Source: Marsupella aquatica
Taxonomy: Eukaryota > Marchantiophyta
Assembly (NCBI GenBank): GCA_973895155.1
Contig: OZ316898.1
Span: forward strand, 8,494,001-8,558,000
Direction: 5' to 3'
DNA: 64,000 nucleotides
The position numbers and the translations under genes were made by a program. Shown piece by piece: positions 21,911 to 33,341 of this stretch; within the stretch, counting starts at the first letter, position 1, and each line of letters begins with the position of its first letter. A model generated the notes under the pieces. The model was given only the letters and a program-made list of their open reading frames with translations. It searched no databases and had not been told where the DNA came from.

Positions 21911-24084
21911 AGAAGAAACAGGGGATGCATATTTCCCGGCAACCTGCCTTCGGGAAGTGACAGAACGAGGTTTTGTGGGTACGTCTTTGAGTGTACTCTT
22001 AGATCCCAGGCTTAATAGTACCTAGCTTTGATGAAGAGCAGGCGAAGAGGACGCTGAATGTGGCATTTTGGTGTATTCAAGAAGCACCTGAGGACAGACC
22101 CAACATGCGGGAAGTTGTCCTAATGCTGGACGGAAAGTTGCAGATTTTGAACCCGCCTTTCTGTAAGATTTGCGGGTTTGAACAAAAGAATCCAAAGCAT
22201 GGAAAGAGAAAAGTTGCGATGGCTGGCTTTTGGTGAGACTTTGGTGAGACTACCATCACAGGAGAACAATGCTCTCCATCTTTTATCGCCACTCATCTGA
22301 CTGTGGTAGTAAATCCGAGATAATACACGATATAGAGCTGCTGAGCAAACGCTGGTCCGACAATGAAGTAGAGTTCGTGGTTTCGCATGACATTTAGCAG
22401 ACATACGGCAATCCACGAAAGATACTGGCTTTCTTCTTTATCCGAATCAAAAGCAGGACTAGCAAAGAGAGTCGAGTGGGTTCTAAACCCTCTAAGCAAA
22501 TTGCTCTGGTCAGATTGAAAGGCTTGGGTGTACCAGTGCCACATTGTTTGGATGATACTGACTTTGGAGGAAGAAGAGAGGAATGACAGGGTCAGTATTG
22601 TGATGTGCATTCGTACGTGGTTTCTCAGAAGTACAACCTGGCGTCCCATGACTACAAAAATGGTTCCAAGAGCCAGAGAAACCCAGGATTCAGACCGTCA
22701 TGTACATAGTTCAACTTCAACTAAGAAATGGGGTATGTAATATAATTGATGTGAGAGGAATTTGGTAGTGGTGCAGAAGGAGATGCAATGCTGAAGTTTC
22801 TACAGGTAAGATTTCTGTTGACCCAAAGGATGCAGAAGGCAATTGTATTTCATTGGAGACCTGTGAAGCGGCGTCTCTTTGCTGAATTGTAAGGCAGATT
22901 ACGATCTCCACTAGGCGATTCGTTAGTTTTGAATACTGAGAAATTCAAAATGTTTTGTGGCATGTGGACTTCCAATTAACGGGTCTTCTTGATTTGTGCC
23001 TTCTTTGCGCTGAATGAAAAGCGACGGAATCGGAAAATTACTACTAGCATAGGGAGGGACTTATGTGCTAATTTCTTCGCCTAGATTGTGGTGTATTGTT
23101 ACTGTAGAAGTACGAGTTTAAGAGGGCGGCTGCTTTCTGTCTCATTCCTGAAGTAATCCTTCTAAAGTAATTGTTACACTATCTCACTTATGTAAGCCAA
23201 TGCAGGAGTCAAATGTTACGAGATTATGACAAAATTTACTCTCCAATCTTGAGCGTCCTATTTTTTATTTTAAATGAGAAGCTTTTACGGCGTTTTCCAA
23301 AACAGGGAAAACTCCGAGCCTATCTAGGAGCCAATTATATGAAGGTGTTTTCACTCAACTTTATTCAGGATTGTATAGCCGTTGTAAGCAGATGTGCGAA
23401 TGTGTAATGTTTCTCCTGACATGATCTGAATTTTCTTTTCTGTTTCACGTCTCTAACTAGCTACTGGTCTCCTGAACAATATAGGCCACTACGGCATTCT
23501 CGCTCCTATAGGCAAGATTCTTTGCAAATAGACAGTTCTCAGATTGGCTCCTCCTCTGCCGAAACTCTTTCCATGGAGCCTAGGCTTTACATTAATGGTG
23601 ACTGTCTTTCCAGGTGCTCTTTGGCACCATTCTCAAAATGACATCGTGAACTCTTTATTCTAAGAAAGGAACTGTATGAAGCATTATTTTCCCTGCACAA
23701 GCATTCTGTTCTTTTGAATTTATGAAAGAGGGGGATTTCCCCTGGAGTCTCACGAAGAAGATTTATTATATCCCACCTTACCGCTGTCGACATTTATGGA
23801 TGTGATGACGACAGACGGAGTCGATGCTGTGTGGATTCCAGCAGCTTTAAGTGTTGGTCATCCTCATCCATACTTTGTGCCTTGCTCAGCTGTTTAATGT
23901 AGATTGATATGCCGAATTTGATCCAGCTATAGATTGATTAATGATATGCGAAGCAGAACGATGCTTGGATGTAATGGCAATTTACATCGTAATGGCAATT
24001 TACATCTGGAATGCCTGCAGAGTTGATGTTGATCTAGCATGTCACACTGACGATCATTACTTGTTGTATCATTATTTGGACCAA
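21911..24084. other. Spacer between the two duplicated units
   Basis: This 2.2-kb segment has no counterpart elsewhere in the window. Apart from the kinase remnant at 21985-22163 no gene is recognised. Short frames at 22293-22649 (minus) and 23171-23407 (plus) show no domain and no supporting splice structure. A 20-bp direct repeat (aatggcaatttacatc) lies at about 23975-24005. Confidence 0.5.
21985..22163 (+). pseudogene. C-terminal remnant of a receptor-like protein kinase
   Basis: The frame from 22030 reads DEEQAKRTLNVAFWCIQE and then RPNMREVVLMLDG, followed by LQILNPPF. This is the typical end of a plant receptor-like kinase domain (subdomain XI with the WCIQ...RP.M..VV.ML.G pattern, as in lectin S-receptor-like kinases). 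Upstream, LSVLLDPRLN fits the preceding helix but is separated by a stop and a frame change. The rest of the kinase is absent, so this is a broken fragment of about 60 codons. Confidence 0.7.
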
Positions 24085-25103
24085 ATTTGGTGCATGAGAT
24101 TCAAGAATTTGTCTGGCTGGTAAAGGGACTTAGTATGAAATTCAAGAACTTGCCTGGCTGGTAAAGGGAATTAGTATGCACAGGTGGGGAACAAAGAGTA
24201 GGTTAATCCAGCAGGGCCCACTGCCCATAGACCTGGCTCTTTAATTAACAAGACGAGTGGAAATGCTCTAATGAGTTATATATGACAGTGTAAAGTGCAA
24301 ATCTGTACCGGGGATAGATACAATCCCCATGGGCAGTGACACCCTTTACACTGTCACTTTTGCATACCTTTCCTCCCGAGCTTTGTATTTCTTAATTTTT
24401 TTAGACCCTAAATTCCTCCCTTGATCAATGTTGAGCGTTAGCATAGGTAATTTGCTGTTAGAAGGGCTTGGTAGAACTAGCCTCATTTGGCTCACTTTTA
24501 TTAAAGTTTGAGAATTCAAAGTCACTAATTTTCAAAGATGTCTTTATTGTTTTCTTTTTGTGTTAAACCTAAATGGGGAGGAAATACATTTAGACTGCCC
24601 CCACCCCAATGTGATACTTTTTTTGCAAGGAACCCAGACCAGGGTGAGTTCCAATGGATCCGACACTCCCACCCCAATGTGACACTTTTTTTGTAGAGAA
24701 CCCAGACCAGGGTGAGTTCCAATGGATCCGACACTCCCACCCCAATGTGACACTTTTTTTGTAGAGAACCCAGACCAGGGTGAGTTCCAATGGATCCGGC
24801 AGGGACCTGCACCAGGAAGGAGAGAGGATTAAATCAGGGCCACAAAGTGGACAACCAGGGGCCAAGCAGATAATAATCAGAAAGCCAATTCACTACCCAC
24901 AAAACCCATCCCACCCACACACATATATTCTCCACAACATTAGGGTGTGGAAGGGGGATTGAATGGGGACCTCCTAGTTCCAGGAAAATCCCCTAGCCAA
25001 TTGACCTAAGCCAATTGGTTTCTTTATTGTTTTCTATCACATTGCACTCTTTGTTGATATGTGTATCATGTTAGCTCGACAAGAAAATATAATACCCGTA
25101 TAC
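24085..25103. repeat. Left part of duplicated unit B, up to the Copia insertion
   Basis: Matches 1-87 and 10840-11600 of unit A. It lacks the CACTA element, so 24160-24180 shows the empty site. It ends with the Copia target duplication TATAC at 25099-25103. No gene is seen. Confidence 0.88.
24595..24800 (+). repeat. Three tandem copies of a 68-bp sequence
   Basis: Copies start at 24601, 24669 and 24737 (ccaccccaatgtga, then acccagaccagggtgagtt). The corresponding place in unit A (about 11260-11340) has one copy. The longer open frames here only reflect a repeat unit that keeps the frame through part of the array. Confidence 0.85.
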
Positions 25104-25553
25104 TGTTGGAGTATTTACAGTAAAGTAAACGCTTGTATTACTGAGAAATTAATGGGCTCAAGGCTTTATACCGTAGAGCCAAGTAAACAACATGACACAT
25201 GGCTGCATACTATAAGATTGCATGGCCTACTGCATCCCCCATATATCGATGCATGCAACATGATTTAGTGCATACATCAAATCTAACCTACTCTATCTAC
25301 TCTTCCATGTACGCAATCAACTCTAATGCGGTGCGGCTCCTATTATGGTGTGGCGCGGGCTATCAACTCAATTGCAGTGCGGCACCTATTATGGTGCGGT
25401 GCGGCTAGGCACAATTCTAAATAAACTGCTATGCTAAATAAACAACACGTAGTCTAATCAGATATTATTCTGATCGGGACACCTCTACGTGATTATAGTG
25501 ATGAATCAGATCAACATAAGTCATGCTATGTAGTGAGTCACGTACTTTCAACA
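25104..25553 (-). repeat. 3' LTR of the Copia element
   Basis: Starts TGTTGG and ends TTCAACA on the plus strand. It contains an internal partial duplication (gcggtgcggctcctattatgg / gcggcacctattatggtgc). The plus-strand sequence cttccatccg that follows is, on the minus strand, a purine-rich stretch (ggatggaag) immediately before the LTR, the likely polypurine tract. Confidence 0.93.
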
Positions 25554-25565
25554 CTTCCATCCGAA

Positions 25566-26500
25566 CTACAATTTCTCAGAACTAACTACCCCTATGGAAG
25601 CTCGCATCCTGCCAAACTGTTCAAAAGGAATAGCCTTGGTGAAAATATCCGCCAATTGTTGGTCCGTGGGTACATATTGGGGACAGATCTGTTGACCTTG
25701 GAATTTGTCACGGACAAAGTGATACTGGACATCTATATGCTTTGTGCGGCGATGAAATTCCGGATTCTTGATGAGCTTAATTGCACTTTGATTATCTACC
25801 ATCAATGGTGTTGGAGTCTCTTGCTTCAGCTTCATCCCTTCTAGTAATGTTCTCAACCACATAGCCTCCTTGGTAGCAGTACAAGCAGACATGTACTCTG
25901 CTTCAGTTGTAGAAGTTGCAATGCAACCTTGCTTGGTACTCATCCAAGCAATTGAACCACCATTTAGCATGAAAACAAATCCACTCGGACTGGATTTTCT
26001 AGTGTTAATGTCAGCAGCATAATCCGCATCACAAAAACCTGTCAGAATGTTTCGAGCTAAATTTGTCTCCCCTCCTAAACATATCCCATGGTTGGCAGTA
26101 CCCTTAAGATATTTAAAGATACGTTTTACCGCCTCCCAATGCTCTATACAAGTATTAGAGCAACAACGAGCAACATTGCTAACGGCATAAGCAATATCAG
26201 GTCGAGTACAAATCATTGCAAACATTAACGACCCTACTGCTTCCTGATATGGTACTTGGCCGAGTACAAATTTTTCAGACATTCCTGTACTCAACTTAAC
26301 ATTGGGATCACAAGGAGTAGACACAGGGTGTGCTCTTTCCTGTCCAAACCTCTTCACAATCTCTGAGATGTATCTAGACTGATGTAACAGAATGGTATTT
26401 GCTACTCTATCTCGGATGACTAGATATCCTACATAATTATCAGCCTCCCTATAAGTAACATCGAGTTGCTACTGAAGATAGGATATCATGGCTCGAAGAT
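25566..26500 (-). pseudogene. Copia reverse transcriptase C-terminal part and RNase H
   Basis: The frame contains GQVPYQEAVGSLMFAMICTR, the standard Copia motif downstream of reverse transcriptase. The RNase H acidic residues follow in FCDADYAAD, TTEAEYMSA and MVDNQSAI, then KHIDVQYHFVRD and the terminal QLADIFTKAIP. The open part ends at a stop beside the 3' LTR. Upstream, the part linking it to the rest of the reverse transcriptase has a stop near 26470 and a frameshift. Confidence 0.9.
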
Positions 26501-27480
26501 GCTTGTGATCAGTAGAGCAAGAAAGTCCATCATCCACAAAGATATTAACAATGAGCATAGCTCTTGGTGTCGTACGTACACACAAGAATCAGCTATGGTA
26601 GGGATCAAATCAAACATTTTCAAAAATTTGTCAAATTTCTGATTCCAAGTTCTAGAGGATTGCTTCAATCCATATAGAGACCTCTTCAATCGACATACCA
26701 GATTTTTGTTTCCCTCCTTCATGTATCCTGTTGGTTGCTCCATGTAGATGGTCTCAAGTAGTTCTCCATTCGTCTTGATGTCAAATTGAATCATCTCCAT
26801 ATTTTTGTCAACAGCTATTGCAAAAGTAGTTCTTACTGAATCAAGTTTGACAACAGGTGAGAAAGTCTCATCATAATCACTACTGGCCACTTGAGAGTAG
26901 CCTTTAGCAACTAGACGAGCTTTGTACTGATCAATTTCTCCATTCGGTTTGTGCTTGGTTTTGTATACCCACTTACATTTGATTGCCTTGCGGTCTGGAG
27001 GCAACACACATAGCTCCCATGTGTTGTTTTGGATGAGAGCATCGATCTCTTCATTCATAGCTACATCCTTCCAGTGAGGCAATTTCCATGCATCGGTGAA
27101 CTGAACAGGATCAGACTGTAAACCAGTAGAAATTTCAAGTGCCTCACTTAACCATGCCTGAGACTTCTTGCTTGTAAACTCCACTTCATCAAATCTCTTT
27201 GGTGGGATACGTTGATCAGCAGACCTCAAAACCCGATCAGATGTACCTGCATGTGATAATCCAACTTCGTTCTGGTCTACTTTTTCGCTAGCTCTCATGG
27301 GGCTACGTGAACCCCTACCTGAGCAGCTACCTGAACCCCAATCTGAACTTTGCTACACATTGCTTGGACTCCTAGTGAGTACAACCTCCAAACTCCCATC
27401 TTCATTGGAAATACTCTCTTGATCAACGCTAGATAGAATAGAGGTTGGACTTGATAATTTCTCATCTCCCTCTATTACTA
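26486..27480 (-). pseudogene. Copia reverse transcriptase (N-terminal and palm region)
   Basis: NNTWELCVLPPDRKAIKCKW, then KARLVAKGYSQ and ETFSPVVKL are the conserved entry motifs of Copia reverse transcriptase, followed by RLKRSLYGLKQSSRTWN. The catalytic FVDD motif lies near 26530 in a different frame from the preceding block, so there is a frameshift at about 26570. Stops also occur upstream (about 27350 and 27493) in the linker after integrase. Confidence 0.9.
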
Positions 27481-27490
27481 GATGGCGAGT

Positions 27491-28630
27491 CTATTGATTA
27501 AGCAGGACTTCATGAAATATTACTTCACGACTTTCTTTGATCCTATCTGAGATAGAATCCCATAATCGATAGGTTGAAGTATTTTCACAATACCCGACAA
27601 ATACTAACTTACGGCTCTTCTGGTCAAGTTTCTTCCTGAACTGCTGGGGTACAAGAGTGTAGGCCTCACATCCAAACATTCTGAAATGTGCGATAGAAGG
27701 TTTCTTCCCTCACCAAGCTTCATAGCTTGTCTTTTCTTGGAGACTCCTGGTGGGTAGACGATTCAGTGTGTGTACAGCAATGTGAATTGCCTCTGCCCAT
27801 AATCGAATAGGAGTTCCAAATGCATACAACATACTTTGTGCACTCTTGATAATGGTAAGATTGTCTTGCTCAGCTCTCCCATTCTGCTCAGGTGAGTATG
27901 GTGTTGTCACCTCATGAGTGATACCAACATCTTCAAGGTATTGAGAGAAAGATTTGCTCACATATTCACCTCCCCTATCAGTGCGAAGTGTTTTGATTTT
28001 TTGACCTATGTCTCTAAAGACCTGTTTTTCAAGCTTCTGAAAACAGGAAAAGACTTCTGACTTTTTCTTTATGAAATATACATAACGGTAACCGCTATGG
28101 TCGTCTTTAAAAAGGACATAATAACAGGCTCCACCCAAACTTCTAACACTCATTGGGCCGCATACATCTGAGTGAAAGAACTCACCAGCTTGCTTAGCAC
28201 GTTCATGAGAACTGGGGTTTGGGAATGTACGGCGGTGTTGTTTCCCAAGTACACATGATCCTTCACAAAATGGATCAGCAGGCTCTTTCAGCTCCGTAGG
28301 TAAACCATCTACTAGATTTTCTCTCTGCATCTTTTGTAGAGCTGGAAGGTTAGCATGACCACAATGATAGTGCCACAGCAGGATATTGTCAAGATCTGTT
28401 GTTGATGTCGTGGACATAACAGCATGTGCCTGACTAGATTGTTGAACCACCTCAAGCTGAAGTTTGTACAACTTTCCATCTCTCCTGCCACTCAAAACCT
28501 CAACTCCACCTTCATCTTGAACACCACATCCATGTCTATGGTACGTAGTGATCATTCCATTATCAGCGGCTTGTCCAATGGAAAACAAATTCCTCCTTAG
28601 CTTGGGAACGTAAAGAACATTCTGAAGAAT
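27491..28630 (-). pseudogene. Copia integrase with GAG-pre-integrase zinc motif
   Basis: The block from 28588 contains LLWHYHCGHANLPALQKM (HHCC-type pre-integrase motif, ending CVLGKQ). It then has the integrase catalytic core with Asp in HSDVCGP, Asp in RTDRGGEY and Glu in YSPEQNGRAEQ. A TGA in place of TGG at about 27707 separates this from the C-terminal part at 27679-27491 (FGCEAYTLVP). A TAG follows at about 27491. The core residues are intact but the gene is not translatable as one protein. Confidence 0.92.
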
Positions 28631-28639
28631 ACCAGAATA

Positions 28640-29567
28640 AACTTTACCTTATAGTCCTTTTGTGACAACTTTGATGTCTCCGCATCCTTCAACCCATAGC
28701 TGGTGGTTGTCGTCAACTTGTACTGACCATGTATGTGGCGGTACAGACCGAAATGTATGGAAATATGACCTCATGCTAGTCATGTGCTCACTTGCACCAC
28801 CATCTGCATACCAAACTTTAGTATCGTTGTTGATGATGAAAGGACAGCAAAAGCAATGCTCTCAGTGGTGGAGACATTAGCTTCACTTTGTTGTGGCGTG
28901 ATGTCATTGGCTGCACTCCTTCCGTTGTCGTTTGAATTGCCTTTGCTCCTACATTCTCGTGCCCAATGTCCCTTGGGATTGTTGGAATTGGTCTTTTTCT
29001 TTTGATCAGCTATAGACCCTCTTCGGGACATTTTCTCAGTATCAGAATAGGCTCTGTTCTGATTACTGAAAAATGCCCTAGCATCATCTTGACTTACTGC
29101 CTCACCTGCCGGGTACAATGTCTCTTCCTTCAGAAGTCGACTTGTGAGCTTGTCAACTGTTTGCTGATCAGAAGGTACATTGTCCCAAGCTACCAACACA
29201 TGTCGATACGATGCTGCAAGACTACAAATTATATTAGTGATAATTGTAGAATCAGTGACTGTCTCTCCCAAATCATTGAGCTGTCGTGCCATGGCCTCAA
29301 TCTTGCTAATGTGAGTAGCCATATCATCTTCCGCCTGGAGCTTGTGCTCAAAGAATCTTTGTTGCAGCAAATGTCGATTCTCTGCAGCATTCTGATCGTG
29401 AAGAGTACTAAGTCTTGTCCACATTTGATTAGAAGATTTACAGTTCACTAGGCGCTGTATAATCTTCTCATGAAGTGCGGCACAAATGTACATCTTCGCT
29501 GCCTTGTCCTTAGTGTTCCATTCTATAGTACTCGCTGCTGGAGCACCCGGAGCAGGCTTGGCTTCAC
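28640..29567 (-). pseudogene. Copia gag C-terminal part and protease
   Basis: The frame from 29567 continues the gag protein: KMYICAALHEKIIQRLV and TLHDQNAAENRHLLQQRFFE are the UBN2-type gag core. A reduced zinc knuckle follows (GHWARECRSK), lacking the first Cys pair. After a frame change near 28815 the protease motif WYADGGASEHM appears, where most Copia proteases have D-S/T-G. A TAA at about 28650 interrupts the region before the integrase. The 5' end of this piece abuts the giant transposon at 29568-29570. Confidence 0.88.
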
Positions 29568-29569
29568 TA

Positions 29570-29583
29570 CATCAGGAAATTGG
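29570..29583 (+). repeat. Left terminal inverted repeat of the giant transposon
   Basis: CATCAGGAAATTGG preceded by the TA duplication. Beyond 14 bases the two ends diverge. The preceding CAC of gag makes the junction read CACTACATCAGG, which mimics a CACTA end by chance, since the other border lacks it. Confidence 0.9.
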
Positions 29584-30335
29584 TACCCATACTATTCAAC
29601 AATGTTTCATGATGTTTTCATCACAATGTGTAAGTAGTGTTGATTTACACACAAAGTACTTCGACGATGATTCATCATTGAAATTTTCAGCATTGAATGG
29701 GGTGTTTTGACCACAAATATTTTCCATGTTTAATCATTGTAGTGTCATCATGGATGACTTCATTACATTTTCATTGTTGATTGACATCACTTTTTATACA
29801 ATGAAAATTCTGACAATGCTTAAGCATGGACTCATTGTAAAACCAACAACAATTTTCATCACATTTTCATTGTATTTTCAGCATGTGTTGAACGGGGTGT
29901 TCAACTTGGCAATAGTATCCAGTGTTCTTATGATGAATCATCATAAAATTATCATCATGGAACTAATATGGTTGTGGAGTGGACATCCATGTTGTTACAT
30001 TGTTGAATCAGTATGTTAGAGTGGTTGAAAAGCTTTGATTTCAATGATATTTCATGGTGTATCCTTGAGTTATTCAAATGGTGTCATCCATTATGCAATA
30101 AATTTTCAATGTTGTTTCCACAATGAAAAACTATATCATGAATCAATCATGGTTTTATAGTGCCATATCATGATGATTCATCATGGAATCATTGCAATAT
30201 CATTGTTTTGTTAATGCGGAATTTGAAATAGATTTGCACTGTTTCATTGCCTTTATGACCATTTCAATGTCTAATCATTGTCATTTGTAGTTGGCATATT
30301 TTCACTCTTTCTCTTGTTGCGTGTAGTTCCCGTGA
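29584..30335. repeat. Left subterminal array of the giant transposon
   Basis: The strand is saturated with cattgt, catcatg, tcattg and attttcat in irregular spacing, such as aatcattgtagtgtcatcatgg. This is the inverse of the right-hand array (51765-52510), as expected for transposase-binding subterminal repeats. Confidence 0.75.
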
Positions 30336-30649
30336 GTCTTCCTTAGCCACCCCTTCACCCACCCCTTCACCCACCCCTTCCTCTTCTCCCCCTTATTGTT
30401 TTGTAGTTAAAAAGTTGTTCATGGTTGAAATTATTTATGGACTATGGAAAAGACACACATGGAATGGACTCATTTTTTGGAGCCTAAATCAACGTAATAA
30501 TAGAAACCAATGTAAAGCCAAACTGGGAGACATGGTCCCAATGGCAAAGCATCCCAATAAAGGGGGCAAAAAGGAAAAGTGTTCATTCAAGAATCTACAA
30601 GATGTAATCCACTATATCATGTGTAGTATGTCAACGAGTCTCCACTCAA
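30336..30649. other. Noncoding, between the subterminal array and the first cargo gene
   Basis: Contains three copies of ccaccccttcac at 30350-30378. A plus-strand frame of 83 codons (30415-30666) shows no recognisable domain and overlaps the 3' end of the minus-strand gene. Confidence 0.4.
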
Positions 30650-33019
30650 CTAATCTACCAAAATAAGTAGTCTCTTCATATCCCTATGAACCTTCTTGAC
30701 CCTCTCCTCCATCTCCTGCATGCCTCTATGATGGAGGTTCATTCGGGAGGCCTCCATCACTCGGCCATCAATGGCAAGCTCAAGCTGCAAAGCAAACCAC
30801 AATTAATATAAATATCAATGGGATGCTTAGTAAGAACTTTTAACAATAAATACCTTTTAACAACAAATTTTACTTACATTATAAAGAAAAAATCCTGCTT
30901 GTCGAATGCTTATGGAAACCGGTTTTGCTTTGTCGTACCTAATGCCACTTAGAACCCGTGCTATGCTATGGTGAATAGCATGAGCCCCCCATGGGTCATA
31001 AGCATCACCATCCACATCCACCCTCCACTCCTTCGTGCGTTTCTGTTTTGCCAATCACTTTTCCACTCATTCATTTTCTCATTGTCTCCATCACGAGGCT
31101 TTGGTAAGCACAGCTGAGTGTAGAACTCTTCTCTTAATACCTTTAAAACAGAAGAAACAACCATAGTAAAAGGAGTTAGTCATTGCAAAAGGACTTGTTA
31201 CTACATGGCTTGAACAAACGTAATTATAAAAAAGCGAGTTGGAGATCCGAACAAGAGTTTCTTCCGAAGAAACCTGACGAGTATGAAGTTTCAACTAGAC
31301 AAACAAAAAGTGAAGCTGTTAGCAACAAAATTGAAGCTGTTAGCAACAAAATTGAAGAAAGGGAACGCCAGGGGAGGAGCAAGCAATCAAGCAGCGGCTG
31401 CTCTTAGTGATTGAGTGGAGAGAGTCTGAATGATGATCAAGGCAAGAGAGCCTTTCTCTCGGGATGGTATGTATATATGGATCTATGCAACCTGGTAGCA
31501 GACATACAAAAAGAATGAATGACTAAAGACGAGCAAGGCAGTGGTCGCAAATGGCCGAGAGGAGGGTCTGTTAGGGGAAGGCATGCATGAAGCAACAGCC
31601 CCGGCCCACAAATGTTAATGGGGCAAATGGTGCCTTGTTGTTGATACAAGACTGATCCCACTAAACATTCAACTCAGTAACATCTACTAGATGAATGAGC
31701 GGACATTCTAGAATATTCTAAGTTTCTCACCCAAAAGGAAGAAATACATTCAGGTCGATCTAGAAAAACAGAGATCATAAGAAATGGACAAGGAGACCTT
31801 TGCTTACCAGGTAGCTCTCCATAATCAGCAAATAACTAGACAATGGTAAATTTGCAAAGTAACTCACCCTCAGGATGGCTCCTCTACGATCACGGATATT
31901 GTCATACACATGTATCATGATGCTGTTTTGGCCTCCCTTTCCCCACTCTATGAAAAACTGTTCCACCTCGTCCTTTTGCTCCATGGTGATGCCAAATGCC
32001 TCCAGAATTTGATGCACCAGATTAAGTTCAGTAGGGTACATAGTGCAGTGAACGTCACTTCCAATCAAAAAGGAACTCACCACATCAGTCAACACTTTTG
32101 AAACGCACTCCCATCTACAATGTCGTGGGAGCTCTGCCACTTTCTGCAAGACACTCGTCTGGATCTTCTGCATGTTAGCAAGCGTGCGTTGATACTCAAT
32201 CACTTGCTTCTTCAAGCTATCATAGTGAAGACGGTCAAATGCACCCGTAGCATCTGCCTGTCTACCACAATCACGTCCTGGAGCATCTGCCTGCCTACCA
32301 CTATCACATCCTGCAGCATCTGCCTGCCTACCCCAATCACGTCCTGGAGCATCTGCCTGCCTGCCACTATCACGTCTTGGAACATCTGCCTGCATGCCAC
32401 AATCACGTCCTGGGGCATCTGCCTGCCTGCCCCAATCACGTCCTGGAGCATCTGCCTGCCTGCCCCAATCACGTCCTGGAGCATATGCCTGCCTGCCACT
32501 ATCATGCCCTGGAGCATCTGCTTGCATGCCACAATCATGTCCTGGAGCATCTACCTGCCTGCTAGAGTCACACAACCAACAGAATACGTATCAAATTTTC
32601 ACACTAAAACTAAAACATGTAATGAATAACACCAGAGCATAAATGTGCACACTAACACTAAATAAAATATTTGATGAGTAACATTGGCAAATATTAATAG
32701 GGAAATAATGCATGATAGCAAACCTCTCAGATGCTGAGGCTGACTGTGGATCATGTGGTCTAGTGCTTCGCTTCCTGCTCCGATCAGAACCACTTTGGCT
32801 TCCTAAACTTTTGCCATGCATGGACCTGAGGTTCCCAAACGATCGAGCAGGGCCTGGTGAGCTTCCCACTCTCTCTTCTGAAGCACATATGTCAACAATG
32901 GTCAAAGGGATCCCGGTAAGTGAATCTGGGTCTGTACTTGTATTCCTCTGGGATGACCTGATGGTCTTGTATGCTTCATTGGGACCATTTGTGGTAAGCC
33001 TTCTCTTGAAAGGATTCAT
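30650..33019 (-). CDS. Spliced gene of unknown function with 11-residue tandem repeats (transposon cargo)
   Basis: Exon 1 is 33019-32724 (ATG, basic/Ser-rich). Exon 2 is 32558-31868 and joins in frame, giving ..SER|QVDAPGHD. Exon 2 starts with about eleven copies of an 11-residue unit (GRQADAPGRDW and variants, from a 33-bp repeat). It continues with a helical, non-repetitive domain (KKQVIEYQRTLANMQKIQTS, then VHQILEAFGITMEQKDEVEQ). Later exons are 31140-30878 (VLREEFYTQLCLPKPRDGD, then DAYDPWGAHAIHHSIARVL after a frameshift near 31050) and 30784-30650, ending KKVHRDMKRLLILVD and a stop. A small exon near 31810 is possible. No named domain is recognised. Its position beside the element end suggests a transposition accessory protein. 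Confidence 0.55.
32240..32558 (-). repeat. 33-bp coding minisatellite
   Basis: About ten direct copies of a 33-bp unit (catctgcctgcctaccacaa-like on the plus strand) encode the QADAPGRD repeats of the unknown cargo gene. Third positions and a few residues vary, while length stays a multiple of three. Confidence 0.85.
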
Positions 33020-33341
33020 TGCCACACCTTCACCACATCAATGTTATCACTTGTCAATTAACAGATACAAACCTAAAAGTACACAACCTCATAGGAACAA
33101 AAGCGCCTCATAGGAATAAAAATGTAATGCTCACTATACAAAATAGAAATTTCACTGCTGCTCAGTAGATAATCTAATGACCAAACGGGATACTGGCAGG
33201 CAAATATATTTGATTAGCAGATTTTGCGTCAAATACATTAGGGAATAGAGAAGGGGCAAATGATGTAGAGATTGACGCACATTTCCTGAGGTGTCACAAG
33301 CACCGGCTAAGATAAAAAAAAGAACATTTGAAAGGATGTTA
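33020..33341. other. Noncoding upstream region of the repeat-protein gene
   Basis: This is the expected promoter position for the minus-strand gene starting at 33019. No clear promoter element is assigned. The end of this stretch is a partial copy of the 190-bp repeat that follows. Confidence 0.35.

Noticed and set aside
24525-24865. Minus-strand frames of 69-95 codons
   Set aside because: They only read through the 68-bp tandem repeat; the frame differs between repeat units.
29565-29583. CACTA-type terminus (CACTACATCAGG) for the giant element
   Set aside because: The opposite border reads CGTTACATCAGG, no 3-bp duplication fits, and only a TA duplication restores the interrupted gag frame.
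32240-32558. CRISPR-like array of regularly spaced repeats
   Set aside because: The 33-bp units are contiguous without spacers, keep an open frame and encode the 11-residue repeats of a spliced plant gene.
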